DNA of 64,000 nt from Marinilabilia salmonicolor (GCF_003003035.1 NZ_PVTS01000022.1:1-64000); one strand, 5' to 3'. Positions 18,343 to 27,818 are shown, counted from the stretch's first letter. Numbers and translations: made by a program. The notes: generated by a model not told the origin, from the sequence alone.

Positions 18343-20508
18343 TTATTCGATGATAGTCATCTCATCCAGTAAGTAGCCTGCTCCTGCAAATTTGTCGATG
18401 ATGAAAAGTGCATATCTGATATCGATGGAGATGTTTCGGCATTGTTCCGGGTTGAACATCAAATCGCTCATGACACCTTCCCAGGCACGGTCGAAATTTA
18501 CCCCAATCAGGTGACCTTCTGCATTGACAACCGGACTGCCGGAGTTTCCTCCTGTGGTGTGGTTGGTGGCAATGAAACATACGGGCACGGTTCCGTTCTC
18601 TTCATATCTTCCGTAATCTTTATTACGATAGAGCTCTTTCAGCCGTTCAGGTACCCTGTAATCATATATTTCAGGGTTGTCTTTTTCCATAATCCCTTCC
18701 AAAGTGGTCTGATGCAGATATTGAACGGCATCACGGGCCTGGTAGCCTTTTACCTTACCATAACCGACCCTCAGGGTAAAGTTGGCATCGGGATACAAAT
18801 TCTTGTCCGACTCATATTCCATTTGCGCTTTCATATAAAGGCGGTTCAGACTGTCTGTTTTATGGTTGAGAGATTTGTAAGCCGGATAAATCTGATCTCC
18901 ATATACATCCATGAAATTTTCGTACAATACCCAGGCCGGATCTTTTTTGAGCTTTTTTACACTGCGGGCTGAGAAGTTCTCAAGAAATTCGATGGATGAT
19001 GCCTCGTCGGCGAAAATGGTTTTCTTAAAAAGCCGGTCGGCATAGGCATTGTAATCTCCTTTGTGTTTACCTGCAATTTCTTCATAAAAGGCCGGTAAAT
19101 AATTGTCGTCAACACTGTTTTTGTAAAGTGACAGTATGTCGGCAGTGATCTCTTTGTCAATTGGTTGATGGTAGTCTTTGAAGATGCTTGTCAGATCTTT
19201 CTTTATGCCGGACTTCATTCTTTCCACCTCTTCGGCATTCGGGCCTTTTTCCTTTTCGTAGAGAGACGCCAGGCCCCTGAACATGGATGCCACATTGGCC
19301 ACCTCTATTCCGTTGCGATAAATAACTTCCAGTAGCATATCACGTCCCAAACGTACCTCTCCCAGTGAGGAATACAACTCTTCATATTCACTCAGAAGTG
19401 TTCCGTATTTTGCTGCACGATTGGAATCCTCTTCAACCCATTCCTGGAAACCTTCCTGATAGTTTTCTTTCTTTTGCTGTGCGTTGAGGATATCCAGCCC
19501 TCTGATTTCTCCGCGCCATCTTTTCCATGAGTTGGAGACTCCCGCATTTTTGGCTGCATATTTGATTCGCACACCACGATCCTGCTCCATATATCTGTCC
19601 ATGATGTTGAGCTTATGTGTGCGGATGTCAATCAGTCCGGGGTAAACTTTTTCGGTTAGCATTTCCAGGTGGAACGATGGAACATATTGGTAAGTGCTTC
19701 CGGGGTATCCGAATACCATGGTGAAATCGCCCTCATCCACTCCTTTGAGCGAAACCGGGAAATGTTTGGCGGGTTTGTAGGGTTTGTTTTCAGCACTGTA
19801 TTCTGCAGGCTCATTGTCTTCATTGGCGTAAATGCGGAAAACAGAGAAATCACCGGTGTGTCTTGGCCACATCCAGTTATCGGTGTCGCCGCCAAACTTA
19901 CCGATGGCCGACGGAGGGGCTCCAACCAGGCGAACGTCTTTAAAGACTTCGTTTACAAACAGGAAGTATTGGTTGCCATGAAAGAAAGGCTTCACTGTGG
20001 CCGTGTAATGTGTGTCTTTGGTGGCCTGTTCCGTGATTTTCTTGATGTTTTCAGAGATGATCTCTTCTCGTTTCTGCATGGTCATGGTTTCATCCACGCC
20101 GGTGAGAACGCTGTCGGTGACATCTTCCATATACTTCAGGAAGGTAACTGTCATGTCGGGGTTAGGCAACTCCTCGTCTTTCCCCATCGCCCAGAAGCCA
20201 TCCGTCAGGTAATCATTCTCTATGGTGCTGTGCGATTGAATGGCAGAATATCCGCAATGATGATTGGTAATGATGAGTCCCTGATCAGAAATCAGTTCGG
20301 CAGTGCAACCACCGTTGAAAATCATTACGGCATCTTTCATACTTGCCTGATTGATGCTGTAGATGTCTTCGGCAGTTAGTTTAAAGCCCATCTCCTGCAT
20401 CTCTTCGATGTTGTATTTTTCCAACAGCAGAGGAATCCACATTCCTTCTTTGGCTGATGCGCTGAAAGCCAGTTGGATGGAAATGATGATGAGTAGTAAC
20501 TTCTTCAT
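18343..20508 (-). CDS. S46-family dipeptidyl peptidase, DPP11-like (Asp/Glu-specific)
   Basis: 721 residues, the full length of S46 peptidases, with a signal peptide (KKLLLIIISIQLAFSASA). The catalytic His is in TNHHCGYSAIQ (H84) and the nucleophile is S656 in TGGNSGSPV. Eighteen residues after the Ser is R674 in VNFDRAWEG. In the Porphyromonas enzymes the equivalent position is Arg in DPP11 (acidic P1 specificity) and Gly in DPP7 (hydrophobic P1), so acidic specificity is predicted here. These exopeptidases act in the periplasm, freeing dipeptides from extracellular protein. Confidence 0.93.
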   Translation of the reverse strand: MKKLLLIIISIQLAFSASAKEGMWIPLLLEKYNIEEMQEMGFKLTAEDIYSINQASMKDAVMIFNGGCTAELISDQGLIITNHHCGYSAIQSHSTIENDYLTDGFWAMGKDEELPNPDMTVTFLKYMEDVTDSVLTGVDETMTMQKREEIISENIKKITEQATKDTHYTATVKPFFHGNQYFLFVNEVFKDVRLVGAPPSAIGKFGGDTDNWMWPRHTGDFSVFRIYANEDNEPAEYSAENKPYKPAKHFPVSLKGVDEGDFTMVFGYPGSTYQYVPSFHLEMLTEKVYPGLIDIRTHKLNIMDRYMEQDRGVRIKYAAKNAGVSNSWKRWRGEIRGLDILNAQQKKENYQEGFQEWVEEDSNRAAKYGTLLSEYEELYSSLGEVRLGRDMLLEVIYRNGIEVANVASMFRGLASLYEKEKGPNAEEVERMKSGIKKDLTSIFKDYHQPIDKEITADILSLYKNSVDDNYLPAFYEEIAGKHKGDYNAYADRLFKKTIFADEASSIEFLENFSARSVKKLKKDPAWVLYENFMDVYGDQIYPAYKSLNHKTDSLNRLYMKAQMEYESDKNLYPDANFTLRVGYGKVKGYQARDAVQYLHQTTLEGIMEKDNPEIYDYRVPERLKELYRNKDYGRYEENGTVPVCFIATNHTTGGNSGSPVVNAEGHLIGVNFDRAWEGVMSDLMFNPEQCRNISIDIRYALFIIDKFAGAGYLLDEMTIIE

Positions 20509-20591
20509 ATTGTGATTGTTTTTACGGTTTTTGTCCTATCAGTTTTTATTTTTTTTCTTTCAGAGCCAGTCTTCTATTTTCTAACTTCTTT

Positions 20592-20640
20592 TCTCTCACC
20601 TCTCATCTCTCACCTCTCATCTCTCATCTCTCACCTCTAT
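20592..20640. repeat. Short pyrimidine-rich repeat
   Basis: Repeated CTCTCACCTCTCAT-like units between the S46 peptidase and maf genes; low-complexity spacer, no gene. Confidence 0.6.
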
Positions 20641-20697
20641 TCTCCATCTCCTGCCTCCTTTTTGGTGTTGACAGTTTAATAAGTATCAGCCTGTCTT

Positions 20698-21285
20698 TCA
20701 AAATTTTTCCAGTTCATCCATCAATCGGGAAACCGGAAGCCCCATTACATTGAAGTAACTTCCGTCAATGCGTTCGATACCTACAATCCCAATCCACTCC
20801 TGAATACCATAAGAGCCGGCTTTGTCAAAAGGTTCAAAACGATCGATGTAGTATTGGATTTGTTCTTCACCGAGGGGTTTAAAATGAACCGTGGTGATAT
20901 CAGAAAATGCTGTTTCTTTCTCTGCAGATCGAACCACTACTCCTGTGATGACCCGGTGAGACCGGCCCGAGAGCGACTCCAGCATTTTTACGGCATGGTT
21001 ACGATCTTCCGGCTTGCCAATAACCCTATTGTCAATGGCAACAATTGTATCGGCAGTAATGACCAATTGGCCGGGTTGCTGCCAGATGTCTCTCCATGCA
21101 TCGGCTTTTAAGCGGGCAAGATAGAGTGCTACTTCATCGATGTGCATTCCGGGAGGAACCTCTTCGGGCACATCTCGTCCCCGGCCTACTTCGAAATTTA
21201 TTCCGGCTTTGTGCAGCAGGTCATGCCTGCGGGGCGATCCCGATGCAAGTGTAATGTGATATTTTTCCAGATTTTGAAGAATCAT
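20698..21285 (-). CDS. maf: Maf-family nucleoside triphosphate pyrophosphatase
   Basis: 195 residues. The N-terminal signature LASGSPRRHDLL (about 14-25), VITADTIVAIDNRVIGKP in the middle and GSYGIQEW near the C-terminus match the Maf/YhdE branch, which hydrolyses dTTP, UTP and modified nucleotides to monophosphates, acting as house-cleaning enzymes in the cytoplasm. It is last in a minus-strand run DUF2520-kdsC-ubiA-maf. Confidence 0.92.
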   Translation of the reverse strand: MILQNLEKYHITLASGSPRRHDLLHKAGINFEVGRGRDVPEEVPPGMHIDEVALYLARLKADAWRDIWQQPGQLVITADTIVAIDNRVIGKPEDRNHAVKMLESLSGRSHRVITGVVVRSAEKETAFSDITTVHFKPLGEEQIQYYIDRFEPFDKAGSYGIQEWIGIVGIERIDGSYFNVMGLPVSRLMDELEKF

Positions 21286-21504
21286 TCAATTGCTGTTTTT
21301 GATGTCAAAACTCCATTCATTTGGGTTGAAGTTTAAATTTATGTGTTTGCTTCGGGCGTACCCCTTGCAATGACCGGGCTTTGAAGGTTGCTGAAGCTGT
21401 TATAGGGTTGTTGGTATATTGTGGAGAATTTGTTTTAATATTTGCTGATAAATGCTTTGCGTCACCGTGTCTGTGTTTATGCTTTTTGTAATATCCGGCA
21501 AAAG

Positions 21505-22449
21505 TTATACAAAAAAAGTCCGGGCTACTATGATGAATAAAATTCCCATCAGCATAATAATTTTGCTGAGACCGCTGATAAAGGCAAAGTCTTTTTTTGT
21601 TTTGGAGGTCAGGGTCTTTAAGGCCAGAACGACATACGGAATGGTTAGGAAAAGTGCGAAATAGCCTATGGTAATCAGGCTGCTTCTAAGTTGAGGAACA
21701 ATTATGAGAATGAGCCAGAGGGCAGCAACCGAAGCAATGGACAGAATGACAACAATAGATCTGGAATAATCGATGCCCATTTCAACCGGGAGAGTGCGAC
21801 ATCCGGCTTCCCGATCTCCTTCCACGTCTTCCATGTCTTTTATAAGTTCGCGCATCAGGGTACTGATAAAGGCAAAGAAAGCAAATCCGGTAGTCCAGAA
21901 CCATGCTGTGGAGCAGGCTTCAGACTGCAGAATGATACTTCCATGAACTCTTGCAAGGGTGGCAAACTCAATGGAAACTACCACAAACGGAACCAGGGCC
22001 GTAAGCAGGGCAATGGTGAGGTTGCCTACAAGCATCTGTTTCTTCAGTGTGGTGGAATAATACCATAAAAGTCCGGGAATGAGGATAAACATCAGGGCGT
22101 AGTTTTCTTTGCGCGTGATGTAAGCCAGAAACAGACCGATAAAAACCCCCGTAAAGGTGAAAATCACATGCAGCAACAACGCGGTGCGTCTCGGAACCTG
22201 TCGTCCCACAACCACATTGTCCGGTTTGTTGATGCGATCAATGCTCACATCGAAATAGTTGTTGATGACATACCCCGATGCTGCCAGAAGTACGGTCGCA
22301 AGCACCAGTAGTCCAAACCGGAGATGACTGAGCTCCGGGCTTACCCCGAAGTGGTTCAGTATCGGTATTAATAACCCATATCGCAACAAAATCTGAAGCA
22401 ATACAATGATGATGAGGTTTTTGTAACGTATGAGATTCAGGTATGCCAT
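21505..22449 (-). CDS. UbiA-family prenyltransferase
   Basis: 314 residues, eight to nine membrane helices. The first Asp-rich motif is VINNYFDVSIDRINKPD (about residues 61-77) and the second is IKDMEDVEGDREAGC. In Bacteroidota this clade is often called geranylgeranylglycerol-phosphate geranylgeranyltransferase-like, but the true acceptor is not established; heme O synthase and MenA also belong to the family. No men gene is adjacent (menF, D and B are 23 kb away). An 8-bp tandem repeat lies directly upstream of its start. Confidence 0.85.
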   Translation of the reverse strand: MAYLNLIRYKNLIIIVLLQILLRYGLLIPILNHFGVSPELSHLRFGLLVLATVLLAASGYVINNYFDVSIDRINKPDNVVVGRQVPRRTALLLHVIFTFTGVFIGLFLAYITRKENYALMFILIPGLLWYYSTTLKKQMLVGNLTIALLTALVPFVVVSIEFATLARVHGSIILQSEACSTAWFWTTGFAFFAFISTLMRELIKDMEDVEGDREAGCRTLPVEMGIDYSRSIVVILSIASVAALWLILIIVPQLRSSLITIGYFALFLTIPYVVLALKTLTSKTKKDFAFISGLSKIIMLMGILFIIVARTFFV

Positions 22450-22462
22450 TGTTTTTAGTTTT

Positions 22463-22609
22463 GAGCTGATGAACTGGTGAGCTGGTGAGCTGGTGAGCTG
22501 ATGAGCTGATGAGCTGATGAGCTGATGAGCTGATGAGCTGATGAGCTGATGAACTGGTGAGCTGATGAGCTGATGAGTTGATGAGTTGATGAGCTGGTGA
22601 GTGATGAGC
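22463..22609. repeat. 8-bp tandem repeat (TGATGAGC), about 18 units
   Basis: Head-to-tail GAGCTGAT units with occasional GAGCTGGT, GAACTGGT or GAGTTGAT variants, 14 nt upstream of the ubiA-type gene and 61 nt downstream of kdsC. On the minus strand the repeat reads through as a Ser-Ala-His-Gln-Leu-Ile-Ser type polypeptide, an artefact of the repeat. It is a possible hypervariable tract. Confidence 0.9.
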
Positions 22610-22670
22610 CGTTGGGGTGGAATAATTTTGCCTAACCCTCATCCCTCAATCTTCAATCCTCATTCCTCTC

Positions 22671-23186
22671 TTACCAGGATAAGTCTGTGCCCCATTTTCC
22701 CTGGGCCCGCAGAACCTGTTCCATTACATCGCGCACACAACCTTCACCTCCTTTAGCGTGACTGATGTACTTGCAAAGTGATTTGATTTCTTCCACCGCG
22801 TCGGAAGGGCATACGGGCACGCCCACCTCTTTCATAACAGGATAGTCGGGAAGATCATCACCCATGTAAAGTACATTTTCAGGTTTTAGATCGTATTTTG
22901 CTATCCACTCATTAAACTGATTGATTTTTTCTGAGGCACCCATATAGACATCCGGAACGCCCAGGTTGAGGTACCGTTGTTTTACAGAATCCGTATTTCC
23001 GCCGGTAATAATAGCTACCGGGTATCCCAGTTTTACTGCAAGCTGCATGGCATAGCCATCTTTGATATTGGCTGTGCGCATGGGCTCCCCGGAAGGATGA
23101 AGGGGGATTACCTGCCACGACAAAACTCCGTCCACATCAAAGGCAAATGCCTTTACTTTCATCAGGTCTTCTTTAAAATTGGTCAT
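22671..23186 (-). CDS. kdsC: KdsC-type HAD phosphatase (KDO-8-phosphate phosphatase)
   Basis: 171 residues, the length of the capless HAD class C0. The nucleophile motif [10 protein letters not shown], the Thr motif [10 protein letters not shown] and the acidic motif [12 protein letters not shown] are present. The enzyme removes phosphate from 3-deoxy-D-manno-octulosonate 8-phosphate for lipopolysaccharide core synthesis. Paralogues acting on related sugar acid phosphates are an alternative. Confidence 0.9.
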   Translation of the reverse strand: MTNFKEDLMKVKAFAFDVDGVLSWQVIPLHPSGEPMRTANIKDGYAMQLAVKLGYPVAIITGGNTDSVKQRYLNLGVPDVYMGASEKINQFNEWIAKYDLKPENVLYMGDDLPDYPVMKEVGVPVCPSDAVEEIKSLCKYISHAKGGEGCVRDVMEQVLRAQGKWGTDLSW

Positions 23187-23272
23187 ATATCGGTTTGTTT
23201 TAAACGATTATCAATCTTTATTTTCCGGTTGTGTTATGCCCCGGCTCTGCAACGTCATGCGAAAATAACAAT

Positions 23273-24052
23273 TTATTCCTGTTTGTGGTATTTTAATATG
23301 TCATCACTTATTAAACGATAGATCTCTCTGAGTGACGGATTGTTTTCCAGTCGTTTCAGATGCTTTTCCATAACTTCCCTGTCGTTTCTGATGGCGGGTC
23401 CTGTTTGCGCTTCCCGGGGTGACATATACAATATTTTCTGTGTGGTCTCTTTGATGAGTGGGGTAAGGTATTTGAATGAAAGGCCACCGCTTTCCAGCAG
23501 GTCGGCCGACAAACTGTAAAGATGGTTTACAAAGTTGCAGGAAAGAACAGCTGCGATATGCAGGGTGGCACGGAGTGCGGAATCGGCCCTGCTGACTTTT
23601 GCAGACAGAATACCGGCCAGTCGCAGCAGCTTTTGTGTGGTTTCCTCGTCACTTCCTTCGATAAGGAAAGGAACATCATTGTAATCTATCTTTCTTTCTT
23701 TACTTAATGTTTGAAAAGGATAGAAAACCCCGCTTTTTTTGAACCTGGAGAGTACTTCCAGAGGTATGCTCCCGGCAGTGTGCGCCACAATACCATCGAA
23801 ATCCGGAAGAGAACCTGTAATTTCGGGAATGGCATCATCAGAGACCGATATCAGCCACAAATCGGCGGAGGTGTCAGCTTCCTTAAAATCGGAAATGGCC
23901 TGAATGTTTTTGGGCAGCGCCACTTCTTCTGCATTTTCTTGTGACCGGCTGTAAATTTGCCGGATTTCTATTCCGGATTCGGTAAGTGCTTTTGCGAGAT
24001 GGGTTCCTACATTTCCCGTGCCCAGCAGTACCACAGATGTAATATTGGTCAT
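23273..24052 (-). CDS. Rossmann-fold protein with DUF2520 domain
   Basis: 259 residues. The N-terminus has a dinucleotide-binding VVLLGTGNVGTHLAKAL and resembles F420/NADP oxidoreductase or ketopantoate-reductase folds; the C-terminal half (from about LRATLHIAAVLSCNFVNHLY) is the helical DUF2520 domain. The fold suggests NAD(P)-dependent reduction of a small substrate, but no reaction is known to me. In Bacteroidota it regularly precedes kdsC and maf, as here (86-bp gap). Confidence 0.88.
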   Translation of the reverse strand: MTNITSVVLLGTGNVGTHLAKALTESGIEIRQIYSRSQENAEEVALPKNIQAISDFKEADTSADLWLISVSDDAIPEITGSLPDFDGIVAHTAGSIPLEVLSRFKKSGVFYPFQTLSKERKIDYNDVPFLIEGSDEETTQKLLRLAGILSAKVSRADSALRATLHIAAVLSCNFVNHLYSLSADLLESGGLSFKYLTPLIKETTQKILYMSPREAQTGPAIRNDREVMEKHLKRLENNPSLREIYRLISDDILKYHKQE

Positions 24053-24120
24053 AAATAAATCAGCATTTTTTTGAAATACTAATTTAGGGGAAATTTTTGT
24101 GATGTTTTAGAAAAAAGAAA

Positions 24121-24143
24121 AAAGGCCACCCGAAGGTGACCTT
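24121..24143 (-). terminator. Rho-independent terminator of the small acidic-protein gene
   Basis: On the minus strand AAAGGTCACC-TTCG-GGTGGCCTTT followed by T-run; UUCG tetraloop and one G-U pair. It is 30 nt beyond the stop of the 24173-24394 gene. Confidence 0.75.
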
Positions 24144-24172
24144 TATTATTTTAATGGTTCAACATTGCCTCT

Positions 24173-24394
24173 TTAATACAGGGCATCATCATCATCACTA
24201 TAGAGGTCGTCGAAACCCCTGTACTCTCTGTCGCTTAGCACAAAATCATCCATTTCTTCCAATTCGTCTAATTCATCATAAATGGATGGCTTTTTCGACC
24301 TTTTACTTTTTGATACTTTAGCTCCCGATTTTTTTGGTTTTTCGAAAGCATCGAAATCGTCATTGTGCTTTTTGGGCAGCTTCCTGGATTTCAT
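24173..24394 (-). CDS. Small highly charged hypothetical protein
   Basis: 73 residues: a Lys-rich first half (KSGAKVSKSKRSKK) and an Asp/Glu-rich second half (YDELDELEEMDDF ... YSDDDDALY). No domain is recognised and it is probably disordered. It is credible as a gene because it is followed by a good terminator, begins with ATG after an AT-rich leader, and has strong codon-position charge segregation. Function unknown. Confidence 0.6.
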   Translation of the reverse strand: MKSRKLPKKHNDDFDAFEKPKKSGAKVSKSKRSKKPSIYDELDELEEMDDFVLSDREYRGFDDLYSDDDDALY

Positions 24395-24560
24395 GATTCA
24401 ATTCTCAATTAATAAATTAATAAAATTAAAGATTTTTTTAAGTGCCTTAATTAGTGGCATTTGTGAGAACGTTGAAACGTGTGGAGAACATTTTTTGCTC
24501 CTCTGTTTCATTAACTAAAATAGTGATTTTTGATATGGTAATACATCCCTGTCAAAAAAA

Positions 24561-24587
24561 ACGACCAAAAAATGAAGTTTTGGTCGT
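24561..24587. terminator. Bidirectional terminator downstream of nfeD-like gene
   Basis: ACGACCAAAA at 24561-24570 pairs perfectly with TTTTGGTCGT at 24578-24587, with A8 on the left and T7 on the right. Confidence 0.8.
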
Positions 24588-24692
24588 TTTTTTACCTGGC
24601 TGAAGTTTAGTGTTTTAGCCTTGTGTTTTGTCGGGGTATTCTATCTGAGTTGGCAAAAATAATTACAAATTGTAATGTTTAAATGGCAAATT

Positions 24693-26096
24693 TTATTCCT
24701 CTACCTGCCTGACCACCAGTTGACCGGACCAGAATGCAGAAATTTCTACCGTTTCATCTTTTTCAATGAATCCTTCTGAAGCGCGGGCATCATAAATTTT
24801 CCCTTCAACTTCTACCCGTCCGGATGGTCGCAGAACTGTAAATGCCTTGCCTGTTTTGCCGACCAGTTTTTTCATCTCGGCATCAATGCTTACATATCCT
24901 TCTTCCAGTGGTTGGCTGGTATTAAGTGCCAGTTTTGAGAAAGGACCGGAAGTGGTTGTCAAAATCTTTTGGCTGAGCCAGATACTTACGATGAATCCAC
25001 CGAAAATACCCAGGAAAACGGTGAGCAGGGCCGTGAAAAATGCTGTGGTGTCAACCGGGGAAAAGTCAAATGCGGTATTTTCCAGAAGGCTGAGCGTCAG
25101 CCCTGTCAGTGCAAGGATAATTCCCGATATTCCGGCAATTCCAAAACCGGGAATGGCAAAAATCTCAACCGCAATGAGGGCAATACCGATGATGAAGATC
25201 AGAATCTCCCAATTGGCTGCCAGGCCATCGATGTAAAGTGGTGCAAAATATAAAATGGCTGCTGCTATGGATACGATAAGTGGAAATCCGATGCCTGGCG
25301 ATTGTAACTCAAAGTAGAGACCTCCTATGATGAGTAATACCAGAATGCCCTGCAGTACCGGACTGGTAAGGAATCCTTTCAGTCCATCGTAGAAAGAGGG
25401 CTCGTAGGTCTTCAGTTCATAGGGTTTTAATTCCAATTTCTCAATCACTTCATCAACGGAGTTGGCGGTGCCTTCACAAAAATCCAGATCGATGGCCTCC
25501 AGAGCAGTCAGGGTGAGTACTTTTCCCGTATCAATAACCCCGGGAATGTAAACCCTGTCATCTACCATGGCTTCTGCTATTTGAGGGTCGCGAACCCATT
25601 TTATAATGGTGTCGGTAGGGGTAATGATGGTGTCTTTTCCGTGTGATTCGGCGGTGGCGCGAATGGTGGAGCGCATATAAGACTGGTATTTGTCAGGCAT
25701 TTGTTCGCCGGTCTGGTTTACAACGGTAGCTGCTCCGATGTTGGCTCCCGGCCGCATGTAAATACTGTCACAGGCGATGGATATCAAGGCTCCTGCGCTT
25801 GCCGCATTGTTATCGATGAACACGTGCACCGGTATTTTACTGTTGAGAATACGGGTTCTGATGGAGTCGGCAAAAAGCACCTGGCCTCCATAAGTATTGA
25901 GGTGAAGCAGGATGGCATCGGCCTTCATCTCTTCTGCCTCTTCAAAGGCATTTTGGGTATGCACCCAGCTGGTGCTGTTGATCTCGCTGAAGATCCGGAG
26001 ACGGTAAATCAGGTTTTCAGTTTCGTTGCTGGTTTGGGCGGGTAAAGCGGAGCCAAACAGAACCAGGGTTATGAACAAAGAGAATAGCTTTCGCAT
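24693..26096 (-). CDS. NfeD-family membrane protease-like protein
   Basis: 467 residues from ATG 26096 (MRKLFSLFITLVLFG, a signal peptide ending LPAQ); the open frame upstream adds a non-homologous leader. A ClpP-like domain follows: DAILLHLNTYGGQV, then NNAASAGALISIACDS with the candidate nucleophile Ser. Four to five membrane helices come next (about 270-390) and a C-terminal OB-fold NfeDC domain (GKTGKAFTVLRPSGRVEVEG). NfeD proteins usually pair with a stomatin/SPFH partner; none is adjacent here. They are thought to act in membrane protein quality control. Confidence 0.9.
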   Translation of the reverse strand: MRKLFSLFITLVLFGSALPAQTSNETENLIYRLRIFSEINSTSWVHTQNAFEEAEEMKADAILLHLNTYGGQVLFADSIRTRILNSKIPVHVFIDNNAASAGALISIACDSIYMRPGANIGAATVVNQTGEQMPDKYQSYMRSTIRATAESHGKDTIITPTDTIIKWVRDPQIAEAMVDDRVYIPGVIDTGKVLTLTALEAIDLDFCEGTANSVDEVIEKLELKPYELKTYEPSFYDGLKGFLTSPVLQGILVLLIIGGLYFELQSPGIGFPLIVSIAAAILYFAPLYIDGLAANWEILIFIIGIALIAVEIFAIPGFGIAGISGIILALTGLTLSLLENTAFDFSPVDTTAFFTALLTVFLGIFGGFIVSIWLSQKILTTTSGPFSKLALNTSQPLEEGYVSIDAEMKKLVGKTGKAFTVLRPSGRVEVEGKIYDARASEGFIEKDETVEISAFWSGQLVVRQVEE

Positions 26097-26403
26097 AGTT
26101 TTATGAGTAATTGTCTGTAAATATATATCGAAATTAGAGTTTACTAAGTTAAAAAAAAGGTTCTCACTTGGCTTGAATAATTCATGGATTTTCGTGATGG
26201 GATGCTTAAGTTCCGGGAAATTCAAGGGATTTCGGGTGAATTAGAGGAGGGAAACGGTTTTTTATCAGACCGTCGCCCTTTTCTGTGTCCCAGGTTAATA
26301 GAAAGTGGGGGAGAGTTGTTTCAATTTCTCCGGGGCGTTGCTTAAGAACCTTTGGCCTTCTAAAAACTACAGATTACAAACTACAAACTAAAAACTATTT
26401 TAC
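26097..26403. other. Gene-free spacer
   Basis: 307 bp upstream of the nfeD-like gene and downstream of the CNNM gene. It contains short ACTACAAACT-type direct repeats near 26365-26400 and otherwise nothing I recognise; the nfeD promoter should lie near its left end. Confidence 0.5.
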
Positions 26404-27456
26404 TCACCTGCGCCAGAACCGGGGATAGATTTTTTTCATCTTTCCATGCCACCTCTCTCGCGCCAGTTCCTGCATGTCGGCGTATGTGTCGGTTTCGTCC
26501 ACTATTTCGCGCCCTATGAGGGTTTCAATGATGTCTTCGAGGGTTACTATTCCTTCCATGGCTCCATATTCGTTGACCACGAGCGCGGTATGTTCGTTTT
26601 CGGAAATCATCTCCTCAAAGAGTTGTCTGAGATTCATTGCTTCCGGAACCATTTTTATATTTCTTTCGATATGCCGGAGCGGGTTGTTGCCATTTCCTCT
26701 GGCTACAGATTCCAAAACATCTGCCTTGAGCACATAGTTTTCTGTATCATCGATGTTTTTCTTAAATACCGGAATTCTGCTGTATTCCAGATATTCCTTA
26801 TGGTCGATGAATTCTGCAGAGGTCATATTTCTCGGGCAGGCAACTACCACTGTTCTCGGTGTCATAATTTCTTTAACGCGCATCATATCCAGACGCATGG
26901 CATTGAGTATTATATTTCCTTCATCCTTGTTCAGGATCCCCTCTTTGGCACCGATTGACGACATGGCTTCAATCTCTTCGCGGCTAACTGTAGAAGGATG
27001 CTTGCTTTTGGGCATGAGTTTGGTGATCAGTTCCGAAAAAATTACCAGCGGATAGGCGATAATCATTAGGACTCGTATGGTGTATCCGGCCGGAATAGCC
27101 AGATTGCGCCAAAAAGTGGCTCCAATGGTTTTGGGAATTATCTCCGAAACAATGAGGATCAATAGCGTAAGAACAGCCGAGATTACTCCAAACCAGGTTT
27201 CTCCAAATACGTAAACTGCCTGGGCGCCTACCCCGGCAGCTCCCACTGTGTGTGCTATGGTGTTAATCGACAGGATGGCGGATATGGGCCGGTCGATGTT
27301 GGTTTTTAAATTGGCAAATAATTGTGCGCCTGTCACATTCTGCATCTTCTTTATTTCGATGTAGGAGGCTGTTGTAGAGAATAACACCGCTTCCAGAATG
27401 GAACAGAGAAAAGATACGCCAAGTGCCAGGATTAAATATAAAATCAGTAAAGTCAT
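26404..27456 (-). CDS. CNNM/CorC-family transporter with CBS pair
   Basis: 350 residues. The N-terminal CNNM (DUF21) domain has about four membrane segments with the acidic half-helix CSILEAVLFS and NTIAHTVGAAGVGAQ; two CBS domains follow (IMTPRTVVVACPRN ... SRIPVFKK; and HTALVVNEYGAMEGIVTLEDIIE). The C-terminal FAD-like CorC_HlyC domain of longer homologues is absent, as in short MgtE-independent CNNM proteins. The family exports or senses Mg2+ or other divalent ions. A good promoter lies 36-65 bp upstream. Confidence 0.9.
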   Translation of the reverse strand: MTLLILYLILALGVSFLCSILEAVLFSTTASYIEIKKMQNVTGAQLFANLKTNIDRPISAILSINTIAHTVGAAGVGAQAVYVFGETWFGVISAVLTLLILIVSEIIPKTIGATFWRNLAIPAGYTIRVLMIIAYPLVIFSELITKLMPKSKHPSTVSREEIEAMSSIGAKEGILNKDEGNIILNAMRLDMMRVKEIMTPRTVVVACPRNMTSAEFIDHKEYLEYSRIPVFKKNIDDTENYVLKADVLESVARGNGNNPLRHIERNIKMVPEAMNLRQLFEEMISENEHTALVVNEYGAMEGIVTLEDIIETLIGREIVDETDTYADMQELARERWHGKMKKIYPRFWRR

Positions 27457-27491
27457 TTCTGCTTTTATTTGTCAGTATTTTTGCTGATAAA

Positions 27492-27521
27492 CAAATATAA
27501 GCAAATCGTGGATTGGGGCAA
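27492..27521 (-). promoter_or_regulatory. Bacteroidota-type promoter for the CNNM gene
   Basis: On the minus strand TTG (27521-27519), 19 nt, then TATATTTG (27499-27492), matching the -33/-7 consensus (TTTG-N19-21-TAnnTTTG). The predicted transcript start is about 30 nt before the ATG at 27456. Confidence 0.6.
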
Positions 27522-27567
27522 GAGGGAGCGGGTGTGGTTGACTTAGGCTGTATTACTAAGTCTGTAA

Positions 27568-27807
27568 TCAGCCATTAAGCATAGATTTTGATTGTTTTAG
27601 AATTTCTTCTTTGCTGTCGTTTGTGAAGCCGCTATTTTCAGATTTTTCCAGCTTTGCTCTGACCCAGTCAATCAGGGCTTGCTGCTTTCAGGCTTGTCTG
27701 ATCAAATCGTTGACCAATTCACTCTTGCTGGAATATTCCTCGCTAGCGATTTGAGCTTTTAACCATGCATCATTTCGTTTGGAAAAGGATATACTTTGTC
27801 GTGTCAT
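27568..27807 (-). pseudogene. ParD/RHH-type antitoxin with an internal stop codon, toxin absent
   Basis: From ATG 27807 the frame reads MTRQSISFSKRNDAWLKAQ and a ribbon-helix-helix protein ending NDLIRQA, then meets TGA at 27690-27688. Reading through, the same frame continues with KQQALIDWVRAKLEKSE and GFTNDSKEEILKQSK for 39 more codons to TGA at 27568, which is exactly the normal C-terminal helix of such antitoxins. One C-to-T change (CGA Arg to TGA) would explain the break. No ParE-type toxin follows in the next 110 bp before the CNNM gene. A perfect operator-like palindrome lies just upstream. The truncated product might still bind DNA. Confidence 0.8.
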
Positions 27808-27818
27808 AGTTTTATCTT

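Noticed and set aside
19669-20379. 236-codon plus-strand frame opposite the S46 peptidase gene
   Set aside because: Shadow of the peptidase coding strand; no recognisable domain.
22238-22642. Minus-strand frame encoding a Ser-Ala-His-Gln-Leu repeat
   Set aside because: Produced by the 8-bp tandem repeat and the 5' end of the ubiA-type gene in another frame.
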